Assembly: GCA_016935315.1 (NCBI GenBank)
Contig: JAFGRD010000078.1
Span: 151,774-215,773, forward strand
Reading direction: 5' to 3'
DNA: 64,000 nt
Origin: Pirellulales bacterium
GTDB lineage: Bacteria; Planctomycetota; Planctomycetia; Pirellulales; Thermoguttaceae
Within the stretch, counting starts at the first letter, position 1. Each line of letters opens with the position of its first letter. This document shows, piece by piece, positions 34,358 to 43,019 of the stretch. The position numbers and the translations under genes were made by a program. Below the pieces are notes generated by a model. It was not told the DNA's origin. It ran no database searches and worked only from the letters and a program-made list of their open reading frames with translations.

Positions 34358-35680
34358 ATGCGACGGTTGGTCTGGTTGATGGTCTTCATCCTGTTGTCGG
34401 TATCTTCGCGCCTGGCGGCCGACGTGGTGGAACTGACCAGCGGCAGCAAGCTGACCGGCCGGGTGACGGCCCGGGATGCGAATGCGGTTACCATCGAAGT
34501 CACGTTCGGCGACCGGACGTATTCTCGGATCTGCCCGATCGAGAGAATTCACGCCGTGACCATCGACGGAAAGCGGGAGATTCTCCGTGCAACCGAGACG
34601 GACAGCTCGCCAAGCGGTGCCTCGACGGCCCCGCAACCGGCCGGCAAACCCGGCGGCGGGCCGACCTCCGGCCCAACGCGAACGCCGGCCCAGGTCGAGG
34701 CGCTGATCGAGGAGCAGGGCCGCACGGCGCCGGATTGGTGGGATTCGGTCGCCTTGGAATACCCCCGCACGCTCGATCTGAATTGGCCGGTGCCGCCGCC
34801 ACGGGGGTGGGATAACCAGAGGAACGTGGGCCAATACGTCTGGGACGTCGTCAATCCCAATCCGCGCAAGTGGCGCAGCGGCGTCCGCCTGATGCACCAC
34901 CTGCTTGCCGTCCACGAGAACCACCCCGCCACGCAGCGACGCGTGATGAACGAGTTGGGGCGGATGTACGGCGGCTTGTTGGAGGATTACGCCCGGGCGG
35001 CCTTCTGGTGGCGCAAGGCCGAGGTCGACCGGGGCGACGCCTACCTCGGCAACGGCGTCCGGCTGGCCGAGTGCTACTGGAGGCTGGGTAACAAACAGAT
35101 GGCCCTCGATCTGATGAGCCGGCAGCGCCCGCAGTTCGCCATGATCAAGCTCTGGGGCGATATGGGGGAGACCGATCTCGCGTTGCGACTGGCCGACGCG
35201 AACCTGCGCGGCGCCTACGGCGACCTGGCAGGCATCTATGCGGGCGACGCGTGCCGGGTTGGCGGGCGAAATGAACTGGCGCTGAAATACTATCAGCGCG
35301 TGCTGGCCGTGCGTGTTCCATCGCAACAGGCGAAGGCCCGCGTCGAGCGGAACCAACAACGCGCCCGGGCAAACATCGAGGCCATCCGCCTCTTCCAGAT
35401 GCTCGACCTCAGCCGCGTACCCGACGGCGCCTATCGCGGCAACAGCCCGGGCTATGCGGGCCAGGTCTTCATCGAAGTGACCGTCCGGGGTGGCCGGATC
35501 GAGTCCGTCGAGGTGACCGATCACCAGGAGAAGCAATTCTACTCCGCCATCAACGACACCACGCGGAAGATCGTCCGGACGCAAGGCGTGCAGGGCATCG
35601 ACGCGACCACCGGGGCCACGATGACCTCCGAGGCGATCATCAACGCCGTGGCCAAGGCGCTTGGCGCAGCAATGGAATGA
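34358..35680 (+). CDS. exported protein with C-terminal FMN-binding domain
   Basis: The 440-aa protein has a signal peptide (MRRLVWLMVFILLSVSSRLA), an N-terminal small beta-domain (GSKLTGRVTARDANAVTIEV), a helical TPR-like middle (LGRMYGGLLEDYARAAFWWRKAEV), and a C-terminal FMN-binding domain of the RnfG/NqrC type. Its GIDATTGATMTSEAI segment near residue 416 carries the T-G-A-T motif to which FMN is covalently attached through threonine in relatives. The next gene, 61 bp downstream, is a NapH/NapG-like iron-sulfur protein, so the pair probably transfers electrons across or at the membrane. Confidence 0.82.
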   Translation: MRRLVWLMVFILLSVSSRLAADVVELTSGSKLTGRVTARDANAVTIEVTFGDRTYSRICPIERIHAVTIDGKREILRATETDSSPSGASTAPQPAGKPGGGPTSGPTRTPAQVEALIEEQGRTAPDWWDSVALEYPRTLDLNWPVPPPRGWDNQRNVGQYVWDVVNPNPRKWRSGVRLMHHLLAVHENHPATQRRVMNELGRMYGGLLEDYARAAFWWRKAEVDRGDAYLGNGVRLAECYWRLGNKQMALDLMSRQRPQFAMIKLWGDMGETDLALRLADANLRGAYGDLAGIYAGDACRVGGRNELALKYYQRVLAVRVPSQQAKARVERNQQRARANIEAIRLFQMLDLSRVPDGAYRGNSPGYAGQVFIEVTVRGGRIESVEVTDHQEKQFYSAINDTTRKIVRTQGVQGIDATTGATMTSEAIINAVAKALGAAME

Positions 35681-35741
35681 GCAGGGAGCTTGGCGGCGCG
35701 CGCGGCAACCCGCCGCACCGCTCGAACGCAAGGAACGTGCC

Positions 35742-37814
35742 ATGCGACTGAACGTGTTTCTGCCGTTTCGCCAGAAAGCGGAGCGAGGTCTCGGGCGCCG
35801 GATGCTGGCACGGCTGGGCCCGACGTGGGAGCACGCGCCGCTGCGCCGCGGAATTCAGGGTGCGTGTCTGGCCCTCTTTCTGTGGCTGTTCTTCTACGTC
35901 TGTTGGCCGTATACGGCTCAGCCGGCCCGCGTTTGGGGTGGTTGGCTTCCCCTTCGGGTCGACGCGGCAACCGGCCGCGTTTTTGCCGAAGCCGAGCAAG
36001 CGCCCTTCGAGCCGGTCCCGCGCGAGATGGTGGTTTACGTGTCGGACCTCGGCAGCGGGGCCCCGCAACCTCTGGGGGCGTTTCGCGTCGTCGATGCCGG
36101 GGGGCGCCGGTTGCAGCTTCAGCCGGTGGAGGTCCCCAAGGCCCAGCGGCTCGACCGGCTGATGACGAGCTTCGGGCCGTGGTCCCTGCACGAAGCCGAA
36201 CCGGGCGCCTGGCCGTCGCACTATGCCGACGAACTGGCTGCCAAGGAAACGCTGGCCGCCGAGAGCTTCCTCGTGCTGGATCCCTTGGTGAGCCTTTCCA
36301 CCGCACTGGCCGGGCGATGCTGGGTCTGGTCGCTGACCTGTGCCGGCGCCGTGCTGCTGGGGTGTCTGGTTGTGCCGCGGGGTTTTTGTGGATACGTTTG
36401 CCCCTTGGGTACGCTGGTCGATCTGAGCGATTGGGCGGTGGGGCGACGCGTCGGCCGGCTCCGCGTGGGCGCCGACGGCTGGTGGGTCCGCGTCAAGTAC
36501 TTTCTGCTGCTGGCCGTCCTGGCGGCGTCGCTGTTGGGTGTGTTGCTCTCGGGGTTCGTGGCGGCGATTCCAGTCGTTACGCGCGGACTGGCGTTTCTGC
36601 TGGCACCGCTCCAGACGGCCACCGAGCGCGGATGGCACCAGGTTCCGTCGCCGGGCACCGGACAATACCTGTCGCTGGCCCTGCTGGTCTTCATCTTGGG
36701 CCTGGGGTTTCTGCGGCCGCGCTTCTGGTGCAAATACGCTTGTCCCACGGGCGCCGTCTTCTCGATCGGTAACCTGCTGCGTCTGACGCATCGCCGGGTT
36801 GCGTCGAGCTGCATCCGGTGTGGCCGCTGCGTGGAGGTCTGCCCGTTCGACGCCATCAAGCCCGACTTCACCACGCGGGCGACCGATTGCACGTTCTGCC
36901 AAACCTGCGGCGGTGCGTGTCCGACCGGGGCCATCCAGTTTGTGCCGCGGGGAACCCGCGCCGACTGGAAGCAGCCCGGCGCCCCGCCGACCGGCAACCC
37001 GTCAACCGGCGAGACGACGATCGGGCGGCGGGGTTTCCTGGCAGCGGGCGTCGGCGCCGTGGCCGGAGTCGGCGGCGGATTGGCGGCCGCAAGCGCTGTC
37101 GGGCGCGGCCCGTTTCCGGACGATCGCGAGACCCGGTTTCCGGTACGTCCGCCGGGCAGTGTGCCCGAGCGGCAGTTTCTGCAACTGTGCGTTCGTTGCG
37201 GCGAGTGCTACCAAGCCTGCCCCAACAACGTGCTGCAGCCGTTGGGGTTTCAGCAGGGAGTGGCCGGCTTGTGGACGCCGCGGGTCGTGGCCGAGTGGTC
37301 GGGCTGCGAGCCGAGCTGCAACAACTGTGGCCAGGTCTGCCCCACCGGGGCGATCCGGGCCTTGGCCTTGGAAGAAAAACGGGCAGCCCGCATGGGACTG
37401 GCCGTGGTCAACCGACGAACGTGCCTGCCGTACGCTGGGCGCGAAGACTGCCGGCTCTGCGCGGATGAGTGCACAGCGGCCGGTTATGAAGCGATCGAGT
37501 TTGTCCGGGTCGGCACGCAGGTGGACCAGCACGGCAATCCCGTCGAGGGCAGCGGTTTTCTCGCCCCGGTCGTGCGGCCCTGTGCGTGCGTCGGGTGTGG
37601 GCTCTGTCAGACCCGCTGCTACGCCATCAACGCCAAGGAAAAGGGCCTGCTGACGGAGACGGCCATTCGCATCGAGGCCGGGCCAGGCAAGGAAGACCGC
37701 CTGAGGGCTGGATCGTACGTCGAACGGTACCAGCGTCGCCAGCGGCGGGGCTCACACGCGCCGGGGGCCCCCGGCCGGGCGGCCGACGGCTATTTGCCCG
37801 ATTTCCTGGACTAG
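35742..37814 (+). CDS. fused NapH/NapG-like polyferredoxin
   Basis: The 690-aa protein begins as a membrane NapH/NosR-type ferredoxin, with several helices, CGYVCPLG near residue 215 and CKYACPTG near 330. It then has 4Fe-4S motifs CIRCGRCVEVCP (~357) and CTFCQTCGGACP (~383). Near residue 428 there is a twin-arginine-like motif and hydrophobic stretch (RRGFLAAGVGAVAG), as at the start of NapG. More Fe-S motifs follow: CVRCGECYQACP (~483), CEPSCNNCGQVCP (~522), a degenerate one at ~569, and CVGCGLCQTRC (~615). In enterobacteria NapH and NapG are separate and pass quinol electrons to periplasmic nitrate reductase. No Nap, Nos or Rnf catalytic subunit is in the window; the partner is the upstream FMN protein. 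Confidence 0.85.
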   Translation: MRLNVFLPFRQKAERGLGRRMLARLGPTWEHAPLRRGIQGACLALFLWLFFYVCWPYTAQPARVWGGWLPLRVDAATGRVFAEAEQAPFEPVPREMVVYVSDLGSGAPQPLGAFRVVDAGGRRLQLQPVEVPKAQRLDRLMTSFGPWSLHEAEPGAWPSHYADELAAKETLAAESFLVLDPLVSLSTALAGRCWVWSLTCAGAVLLGCLVVPRGFCGYVCPLGTLVDLSDWAVGRRVGRLRVGADGWWVRVKYFLLLAVLAASLLGVLLSGFVAAIPVVTRGLAFLLAPLQTATERGWHQVPSPGTGQYLSLALLVFILGLGFLRPRFWCKYACPTGAVFSIGNLLRLTHRRVASSCIRCGRCVEVCPFDAIKPDFTTRATDCTFCQTCGGACPTGAIQFVPRGTRADWKQPGAPPTGNPSTGETTIGRRGFLAAGVGAVAGVGGGLAAASAVGRGPFPDDRETRFPVRPPGSVPERQFLQLCVRCGECYQACPNNVLQPLGFQQGVAGLWTPRVVAEWSGCEPSCNNCGQVCPTGAIRALALEEKRAARMGLAVVNRRTCLPYAGREDCRLCADECTAAGYEAIEFVRVGTQVDQHGNPVEGSGFLAPVVRPCACVGCGLCQTRCYAINAKEKGLLTETAIRIEAGPGKEDRLRAGSYVERYQRRQRRGSHAPGAPGRAADGYLPDFLD

Positions 37815-37951
37815 GCAAGGCATGGGGAAAAAGGCCGCTGCCGGTCTCCAATACTCTCACACGTGCGGCGAATAGGGGGTAGATTGGGTCCTGTGTGTCT
37901 CGCCCGGCACGAAGCCGGTCTGCGCAGCCGCACCCGTTGGAGGTATTTGCG

Positions 37952-38134
37952 ATGTCCTGGCAGCAATTTCTCCGTCCCGACATCATTGTCTTCCTGATCC
38001 CCATTTCGGCGATTCTCGTCGGCGGGGCCATCGCCATCGTGTCCATGGTGATCAAGCACCGGGAGCGGATGTCCATGATCGAACAGGGCATCAATCCGGA
38101 CCGCCGCCCAGACGAAGAAGACGCCGACCGGTGA
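37952..38134 (+). CDS. small single-helix membrane protein
   Basis: This 60-aa protein has one transmembrane helix (IIVFLIPISAILVGGAIAIVSMVI) followed by KHRERMSMIEQGINP. That basic-then-acidic tail is common in small proteins of the DUF6249-like kind. A GGAGG site sits 8 bp before the ATG. It is a separate short gene, 137 bp after the polyferredoxin. The function is unknown. Confidence 0.7.
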   Translation: MSWQQFLRPDIIVFLIPISAILVGGAIAIVSMVIKHRERMSMIEQGINPDRRPDEEDADR

Positions 38135-38401
38135 TGCCGTGGCAGGCGGACCTTGCCCGACAGGGTGGCGGTAGATCGGGGACGCTGCGGTCCCGGCGAG
38201 GGCCTGCACAACCCGAGTCATCGCGTCCATTGCTTTTCTCCCTATAATCGATTTGACCAAAATGAGATCGCGTACTAAGTTCCGTTTGGCACATGCGGTC
38301 AGGCCGCGGAAGAGCGTCATGTGGCGGACTGCAAGGTATGTTTCTATTGAGAAGAAGTAACGCGGACCGAGCTCACCGCAACGGCCCTTAAGGAGCAAAG
38401 C

Positions 38402-38638
38402 ATGAGTCAAGTACTGGAAACCGCCACGCAACCGTTCGTCGATCGCCGCGCCGGCGACCCCGAGCCGGTCTGTCCCCTTCACGAACGACGTCAGTTCGCC
38501 GACAGCCATGACAACCTCTCGCCGGACGCCGGCGAGCTCGCCCGCGCCATCGACGAGTACAAGGTGCGCCATCGCCGACGGTTCATCACCTACGAGGAGA
38601 TGCTGTCGGTGATCACGTCGCTGGGCTACCACAGGTAG
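38402..38638 (+). CDS. small conserved-looking hypothetical protein
   Basis: The 78-aa soluble, charged protein has a strong AAGGAG site. I do not recognise a named domain. The C-terminal half (YKVRHRRRFITYEEMLSVITSLGYHR) looks like a structured helix-turn-helix pattern of the sort common in short planctomycete proteins. A TTGACC box at 38253-38258 might be part of its promoter, but its -10 is poor. The 267-bp spacer upstream shows no other gene. Confidence 0.65.
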   Translation: MSQVLETATQPFVDRRAGDPEPVCPLHERRQFADSHDNLSPDAGELARAIDEYKVRHRRRFITYEEMLSVITSLGYHR

Positions 38639-38704
38639 GCAGCCGCCTCTCAGACTCGGCCAGCGCCCGGCCGGCCCCTCCCGCGGCCGGAGCGTTGCTT
38701 GCCG

Positions 38705-39703
38705 TCACCGCAACGCGCGGTCGTCGGAGTCTGTGTGATCGCTGTGGAAGAGCGTTTCTCGCAGGCGATCGACCGTGATCACGCCGGCCGTTTGGCCCTT
38801 GGCGTTGACCACCCGGGCAAGGCTTTCGTTGGCGCTTTGCATCTGCGTCAGTGCTGCGACGTGGGACGTATCGTCGGCAATATCCAGCATTGGATAGAGC
38901 GGGCCGACTTCGTTCTTCTTGCTCAATCCCAGGTCGATCACCCGGAGATAGCCGACCAGTTCGCCCTGCGCACCGGCGGCCTCGACCGGCACGACGGCAA
39001 TGCGGTAGCGTCGGGCCAGACGGAGGACGTCCGACTTGCTCATGTCGGAACGCGCGCGTGGCAACTGCTCCAGCGGCGTGGTGAACCGGCCGACCGGCTG
39101 ATGGGCCATGGCAAAAACTCCCCGGGCCAGACCGCGTTGCGCCGGACGCAGGATGCCCGCCTCGTGTCCCTCCTCCAAGACCTGGTGCAGTTCGCGTCGG
39201 GCGAGCGTCAAACGGACCTGTTCGGGAGATCTGCCCGCCAGGCGTCCCAGCACGACGTTCAGCGCCCAGAGCAGGGAGGTGATCGGCGCGAACAGTCCGA
39301 CGCACAACAGAAACAGCGGACCTCCACGACGCAACAGGCGATTGGGAGCCTGTAGAAACAGGTTCTTCGGCAGCAGTTCGCCGTAGACGAAAAACACGGG
39401 AACGAACAACAGCGGCGTGAACAGCTCGGCGACGTGGCCCGGGCCGGTGACCAGGTGTGTTCCCATCACGATCGCCAGCGTGGTGATGTAGTTGGCCAGA
39501 TTGTTGCCGATTAGCGTGGTGGCCACGAACAACAGCGGGTGGTTCGTCAGCCAGGCCAGTCCGCGGGAAACGCGGTCTCCGGCCAGGGCGTCGAGCACCA
39601 ACCGCAGTCGGGTGGCGCGGTAGAAGCCCGTCTCGGAGCCGCTGAAGAACGCGCTGAGAAACAGGCCCACCGCCCCCATCAGAATGACCCCGATCCAAGT
39701 CAT
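38705..39703 (-). CDS. CNNM/DUF21 membrane protein with CBS domains (second copy)
   Basis: The 332-aa protein has a DUF21/CNNM membrane region (SAFFSGSETGFYRA near the start, FVYGELLPKNLFLQAPNRLLR) and a cytoplasmic CBS-domain pair (~residues 195-320). Relatives (CorB/CorC, human CNNM) are linked to magnesium homeostasis. It lacks the CorC/HlyC C-terminal domain found in its upstream neighbour. Its ATG overlaps the preceding stop codon as ATGA, so the two proteins are translated in step and may act as a heteromer. Confidence 0.87.
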   Translation of the reverse strand: MTWIGVILMGAVGLFLSAFFSGSETGFYRATRLRLVLDALAGDRVSRGLAWLTNHPLLFVATTLIGNNLANYITTLAIVMGTHLVTGPGHVAELFTPLLFVPVFFVYGELLPKNLFLQAPNRLLRRGGPLFLLCVGLFAPITSLLWALNVVLGRLAGRSPEQVRLTLARRELHQVLEEGHEAGILRPAQRGLARGVFAMAHQPVGRFTTPLEQLPRARSDMSKSDVLRLARRYRIAVVPVEAAGAQGELVGYLRVIDLGLSKKNEVGPLYPMLDIADDTSHVAALTQMQSANESLARVVNAKGQTAGVITVDRLRETLFHSDHTDSDDRALR

Positions 39704-41016
39704 TGCTGATCCTCCCGGGCGCCTTCGAGCTGGAGTTCGACCAACAGTTGCCCTCGCTCGGGCACGTCGAGCACCTTGAAACGGAAAGGCCCCCAGCGGC
39801 ATTGGTCGCCGGGGCCCGGAAGCCGCTCGAGCATTTCCTGGACGATGCCGGCCACCGTAACGCTCTTGCTGGAGGGGCGCTGGACCTCGAAGTGCCGCAC
39901 CAGCCGCCAAAGGCTGGTCATGCCGGTCACGTGCCACCTGTCGGGAGCCACCTGGCGAATGGGCAACCGCTGCAAGAGCCGCTGGCTTCGGCTGGGCGAG
40001 CGGCTGAAAATCGTATCCAGCACGTCGTCGAACGTGAGGATGCCGATCGTCTCGCCAAACTCGTTGACCACCGCCGCCACCTGCCGGCCGCCGCGCTGCA
40101 TGGCCTCCAGCGCCAGGGCCACCGTGGTGCACCAGGGCACGTAGACCACCGGCTCCGCGTAATGCTCGAGGTGCTCGGTGGGAATGCTGGAAAGCCGGCG
40201 CAAGGGAATCGCCGCCGCCACCTCGTCGCTGTCCGGCTCGGTCACCAACAGGTAGCCGCTGGGCGGAACGCGACCCTCCAGATCGTCGAGCGAGACGGGG
40301 GGCCGAAACGAGAGGAACCGGGTACGCGGACGCATCAGCTCGTCGGCGTGAATCTCCGACAGCAGCACGATGCTCTGCAACACCCGCTGCTCCTGCTCGA
40401 CCAGCGACGCGTCGGAGGTGGACAACCGGACCGCCCGCTCCAGGTCGGCGACCTCCAGATACGGCTCCGGCTGGAACCGCGGGCAGAAGACGCGCCGCGA
40501 GAGCAGGCTGATCAATCGGAAGACGGGGACCACGGGATCCAACAGCCGGACCATGGCCGCCAAGGGGATACTCACGGCCACGGCCAGACCGCGGGGACGC
40601 AACACCGCCAGACTCTTCGGCAGCATCTCGCTGAAGACGATCATCACCAGCATTCCCCCGAAGGCGAATGCCCCGGCCATCGTGGGGCGCGTGCGTTCCA
40701 GGTCAATGCTGATGATCGAGATGATGGTGAAATAGACCAGGTTGACGACCAGGTTCCAGAAGAGCACGGCCGTCAGCAGCCGGTCCGGGTCCGCCAACAA
40801 TCCGGCGGCGATCCGTTGGGGCCGATTGCCGGTGGCCAGCCGCCGCCGGTCTTTCCGGTGCAGGTAGAAGTACGCCGCCTCACTGGCAGAGAAGAAGGCC
40901 GAGCCGAGAATCAGCACGGCCATGGCAGCCAGCCAGATCGCGTACCGGTTCAGCAAGTCCACGTGGAACTCCGGCCAGCGGGAACGAGAAGGAGCGCATG
41001 ACGATTCACGATTCAT
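39700..41016 (-). CDS. CNNM/DUF21 hemolysin-type protein with CBS and CorC domains
   Basis: The 438-aa protein carries the DUF21 membrane domain (SAFFSASEAAYFYLHRKDRRRL, FSEMLPKSLAVLRPRG), a CBS pair with the typical VAAVVNEFGETIGILTFDDVLDTIF, and a C-terminal CorC/HlyC domain of about 90 residues. It probably takes part in divalent-cation export or control. It overlaps the ABC permease gene upstream and the second CNNM gene downstream by ATGA at both ends. That makes a tightly coupled three-gene operon. Confidence 0.88.
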   Translation of the reverse strand: MNRESSCAPSRSRWPEFHVDLLNRYAIWLAAMAVLILGSAFFSASEAAYFYLHRKDRRRLATGNRPQRIAAGLLADPDRLLTAVLFWNLVVNLVYFTIISIISIDLERTRPTMAGAFAFGGMLVMIVFSEMLPKSLAVLRPRGLAVAVSIPLAAMVRLLDPVVPVFRLISLLSRRVFCPRFQPEPYLEVADLERAVRLSTSDASLVEQEQRVLQSIVLLSEIHADELMRPRTRFLSFRPPVSLDDLEGRVPPSGYLLVTEPDSDEVAAAIPLRRLSSIPTEHLEHYAEPVVYVPWCTTVALALEAMQRGGRQVAAVVNEFGETIGILTFDDVLDTIFSRSPSRSQRLLQRLPIRQVAPDRWHVTGMTSLWRLVRHFEVQRPSSKSVTVAGIVQEMLERLPGPGDQCRWGPFRFKVLDVPERGQLLVELQLEGAREDQQ

Positions 41017-42896
41017 CCTTCCTCGACCGTTGTTCGCCCGGTGGCGACGTCGAATTCGTAGATCGCCGGCACCAGCATGGCGGCGGTCGTGAAACCGTAG
41101 GCAACCGTGGTAACCAGGAAGACGCCCAACGTGTAATCGAGCAGGTAGCTGGTGATGGCGTAGAACGTGGCGAAGGGGCAGAGGAACGACGCAACGCCGA
41201 TCGCGGTCGATGGGTTGCGGGCTCCCAGCGCCACGTAGAGCCCGATCCCGCCGCCGATCATGAACGCCAGGAACGGCTGGAGCTGCGCCTGGAACGAGCC
41301 GCTGAAGGCAACCATGATCCGCATGCAGGTGGCCACGCCCAGGAACAGGAAGAAGACGGTCCCCAGGCTGGTGGCGATCGCTGCTTGCGAGTTGCCGTAG
41401 ATCATGCCGGCATGGATCCCCAACGTGGCCACAAAAACGTAGAGCACGGCCAGCCCGACCGTCAGATAAACCAGGTTCTCCAGCCCCAACGCACCGGACA
41501 GCCACAGGTAGACGCATAGCAGCATCGGCAGGGCGACCATCTCCTTCGTGTTGTAGAACACGCCGCCGAGCTTGCCGAACACGATCTCCTTTGGCGTCAA
41601 GTCGGTTACCAGCAGCAGATCCAACGCGCGGCCGTCACGCTCGCTGGTCAACGAGGTCACGGCCTGGGCGTTGACCAACACCAGACTCAACAGCAGCAAC
41701 GGAACCAACGCCGCGGTGCCGCCTCCATAGGCGGCCAACGCATCGCGCTGCACCATCCACACGAGACTTCCGGCGGCCAGCGCGAACAACAGCAGGTAGG
41801 CCAGCCGAATCACCAGGGTCTTCCGCCCGTAGGCCCAGGTTCGCATCTCTCGCCAAATGATCGGATTGTCCCACACGCGCCGGCCGGTCGCCGCCGCAGA
41901 AGACTCGACGGCGGTTCCGCCCAACTCGGGCTGCGCACCGGCTTGTTGCGGATCGTGCTCGGGTCCCCAAAGGCTTTCGCGAGTGGGACCCTCTTCTTCG
42001 GGCTGCGCCGGTCGGGTTTCCCGGGAAGGATTCCAGACGCGTACCATCGCCACGGCCACGCCGTTGAGGGCCGCCGAAATCGTCACCCCAAGGAGGAGAA
42101 ACAGGTTGACCGGCGTGCCCAGAGGGCCCAGGTCGGGGTCGGCGTGGACGTAAGGCCGGGTGGCCTCGGCGACGGCCTGCCAGGGGCTCCATCCGATGGC
42201 CCAGGTCTCGCAAGAGAGCCCCAACCACCGCTGGCCCAACACCCCGGCCGCCACGATCTCGCCCATGGCCAGCCACAACACCAGGACCAAAACGGTCATC
42301 GCCAACGCCTGGAAGGTCTTCTCGCGCCATAGGGCCAGCGTCGAGCCCAGGCTGCCGCAAGCCACCACGCTCACCAGAGTCACAGCGAACACCCTGGCAA
42401 TCTGGCCGAAAGATACACCCCCCAACAGAGCGATCAGCATGAACAGAGGCAGCGCCGTCGCGAGCATCACCAGCACGTTCAGCAGGCTCGCCAGCAGCTT
42501 GCCCAGCACCAGCTCGCTGTTGGAAAGGTTGGTCAACAGCAGCAGCACCAGCGTGCGACGGTCCTTCTCCTGTGCCACCGCGCTGGCAGCCAGCATGGCC
42601 GAGAAGAACAGGGCCAGCGCCAATTGCAGCGGTGCCAGAAGCTGGAACAGGATGGCTCCAAACCGGGCCAGATCGCCCACGTCACGGACGACCTGCGTCC
42701 CCGTCAGCACCAGCCAGGCTGTGCACATAAGCACCAGCAGGGCAAGGGCGTACGCCGCTCGGGCAACGTACACTCTGGTTCTTCGGGGGGTGATCGCAAC
42801 CTCGCGACTGAAAACGGGCCCGACCAGCAATGTTGCGTCTCCTCGATCGCCTGGATGCCGCACCGTCTGCCGCGGCGAAACAACCCATGATAGCAT
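41013..42896 (-). CDS. ABC-2 type permease with two tandem membrane halves
   Basis: The 627-aa protein has about twelve helices in two similar halves. Each half contains an ABC-2 permease segment: AQEKDRRTLVLLLLTNLSNSELVLGK in the first and SERDGRALDLLLVTDLTPKEIVFGK in the second. A charged, poorly conserved linker (~residues 285-325) joins them. It looks like a fused pair of permeases. No ATPase is adjacent; the nearest ABC ATPase is at 12098-13024. It leads the operon with the two CNNM genes. The start (42896) is the first ATG giving a credible cytoplasmic N-terminus. Confidence 0.8.
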   Translation of the reverse strand: MLSWVVSPRQTVRHPGDRGDATLLVGPVFSREVAITPRRTRVYVARAAYALALLVLMCTAWLVLTGTQVVRDVGDLARFGAILFQLLAPLQLALALFFSAMLAASAVAQEKDRRTLVLLLLTNLSNSELVLGKLLASLLNVLVMLATALPLFMLIALLGGVSFGQIARVFAVTLVSVVACGSLGSTLALWREKTFQALAMTVLVLVLWLAMGEIVAAGVLGQRWLGLSCETWAIGWSPWQAVAEATRPYVHADPDLGPLGTPVNLFLLLGVTISAALNGVAVAMVRVWNPSRETRPAQPEEEGPTRESLWGPEHDPQQAGAQPELGGTAVESSAAATGRRVWDNPIIWREMRTWAYGRKTLVIRLAYLLLFALAAGSLVWMVQRDALAAYGGGTAALVPLLLLSLVLVNAQAVTSLTSERDGRALDLLLVTDLTPKEIVFGKLGGVFYNTKEMVALPMLLCVYLWLSGALGLENLVYLTVGLAVLYVFVATLGIHAGMIYGNSQAAIATSLGTVFFLFLGVATCMRIMVAFSGSFQAQLQPFLAFMIGGGIGLYVALGARNPSTAIGVASFLCPFATFYAITSYLLDYTLGVFLVTTVAYGFTTAAMLVPAIYEFDVATGRTTVEEG

Positions 42897-42945
42897 AACG
42901 CGCCGCAGCGTCGAAGCGGCATGTGGATCGGAGTCAATTTCACCC

Positions 42946-42974
42946 TTGCACGTTGCGGGCGTTTGTACTATTAT
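42946..42974 (+). promoter_or_regulatory. sigma70-type promoter of the lipoprotein gene
   Basis: TTGCAC (42946-42951) and TATTAT (42969-42974) are 17 bp apart, about 45 bp before the ATG at 43020. It lies in the divergent spacer with the ABC permease. Confidence 0.55.
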
Positions 42975-43019
42975 CCGACCCCTCTTTTGCGGTAATCTCT
43001 CGACGCTGTCTGCACATCG

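Noticed and set aside
38141..38250. Small minus-strand gene starting MDAMTRVV with a GGGAGA site
   Set aside because: It would overlap the small membrane-protein gene on the opposite strand and has no recognisable protein pattern.
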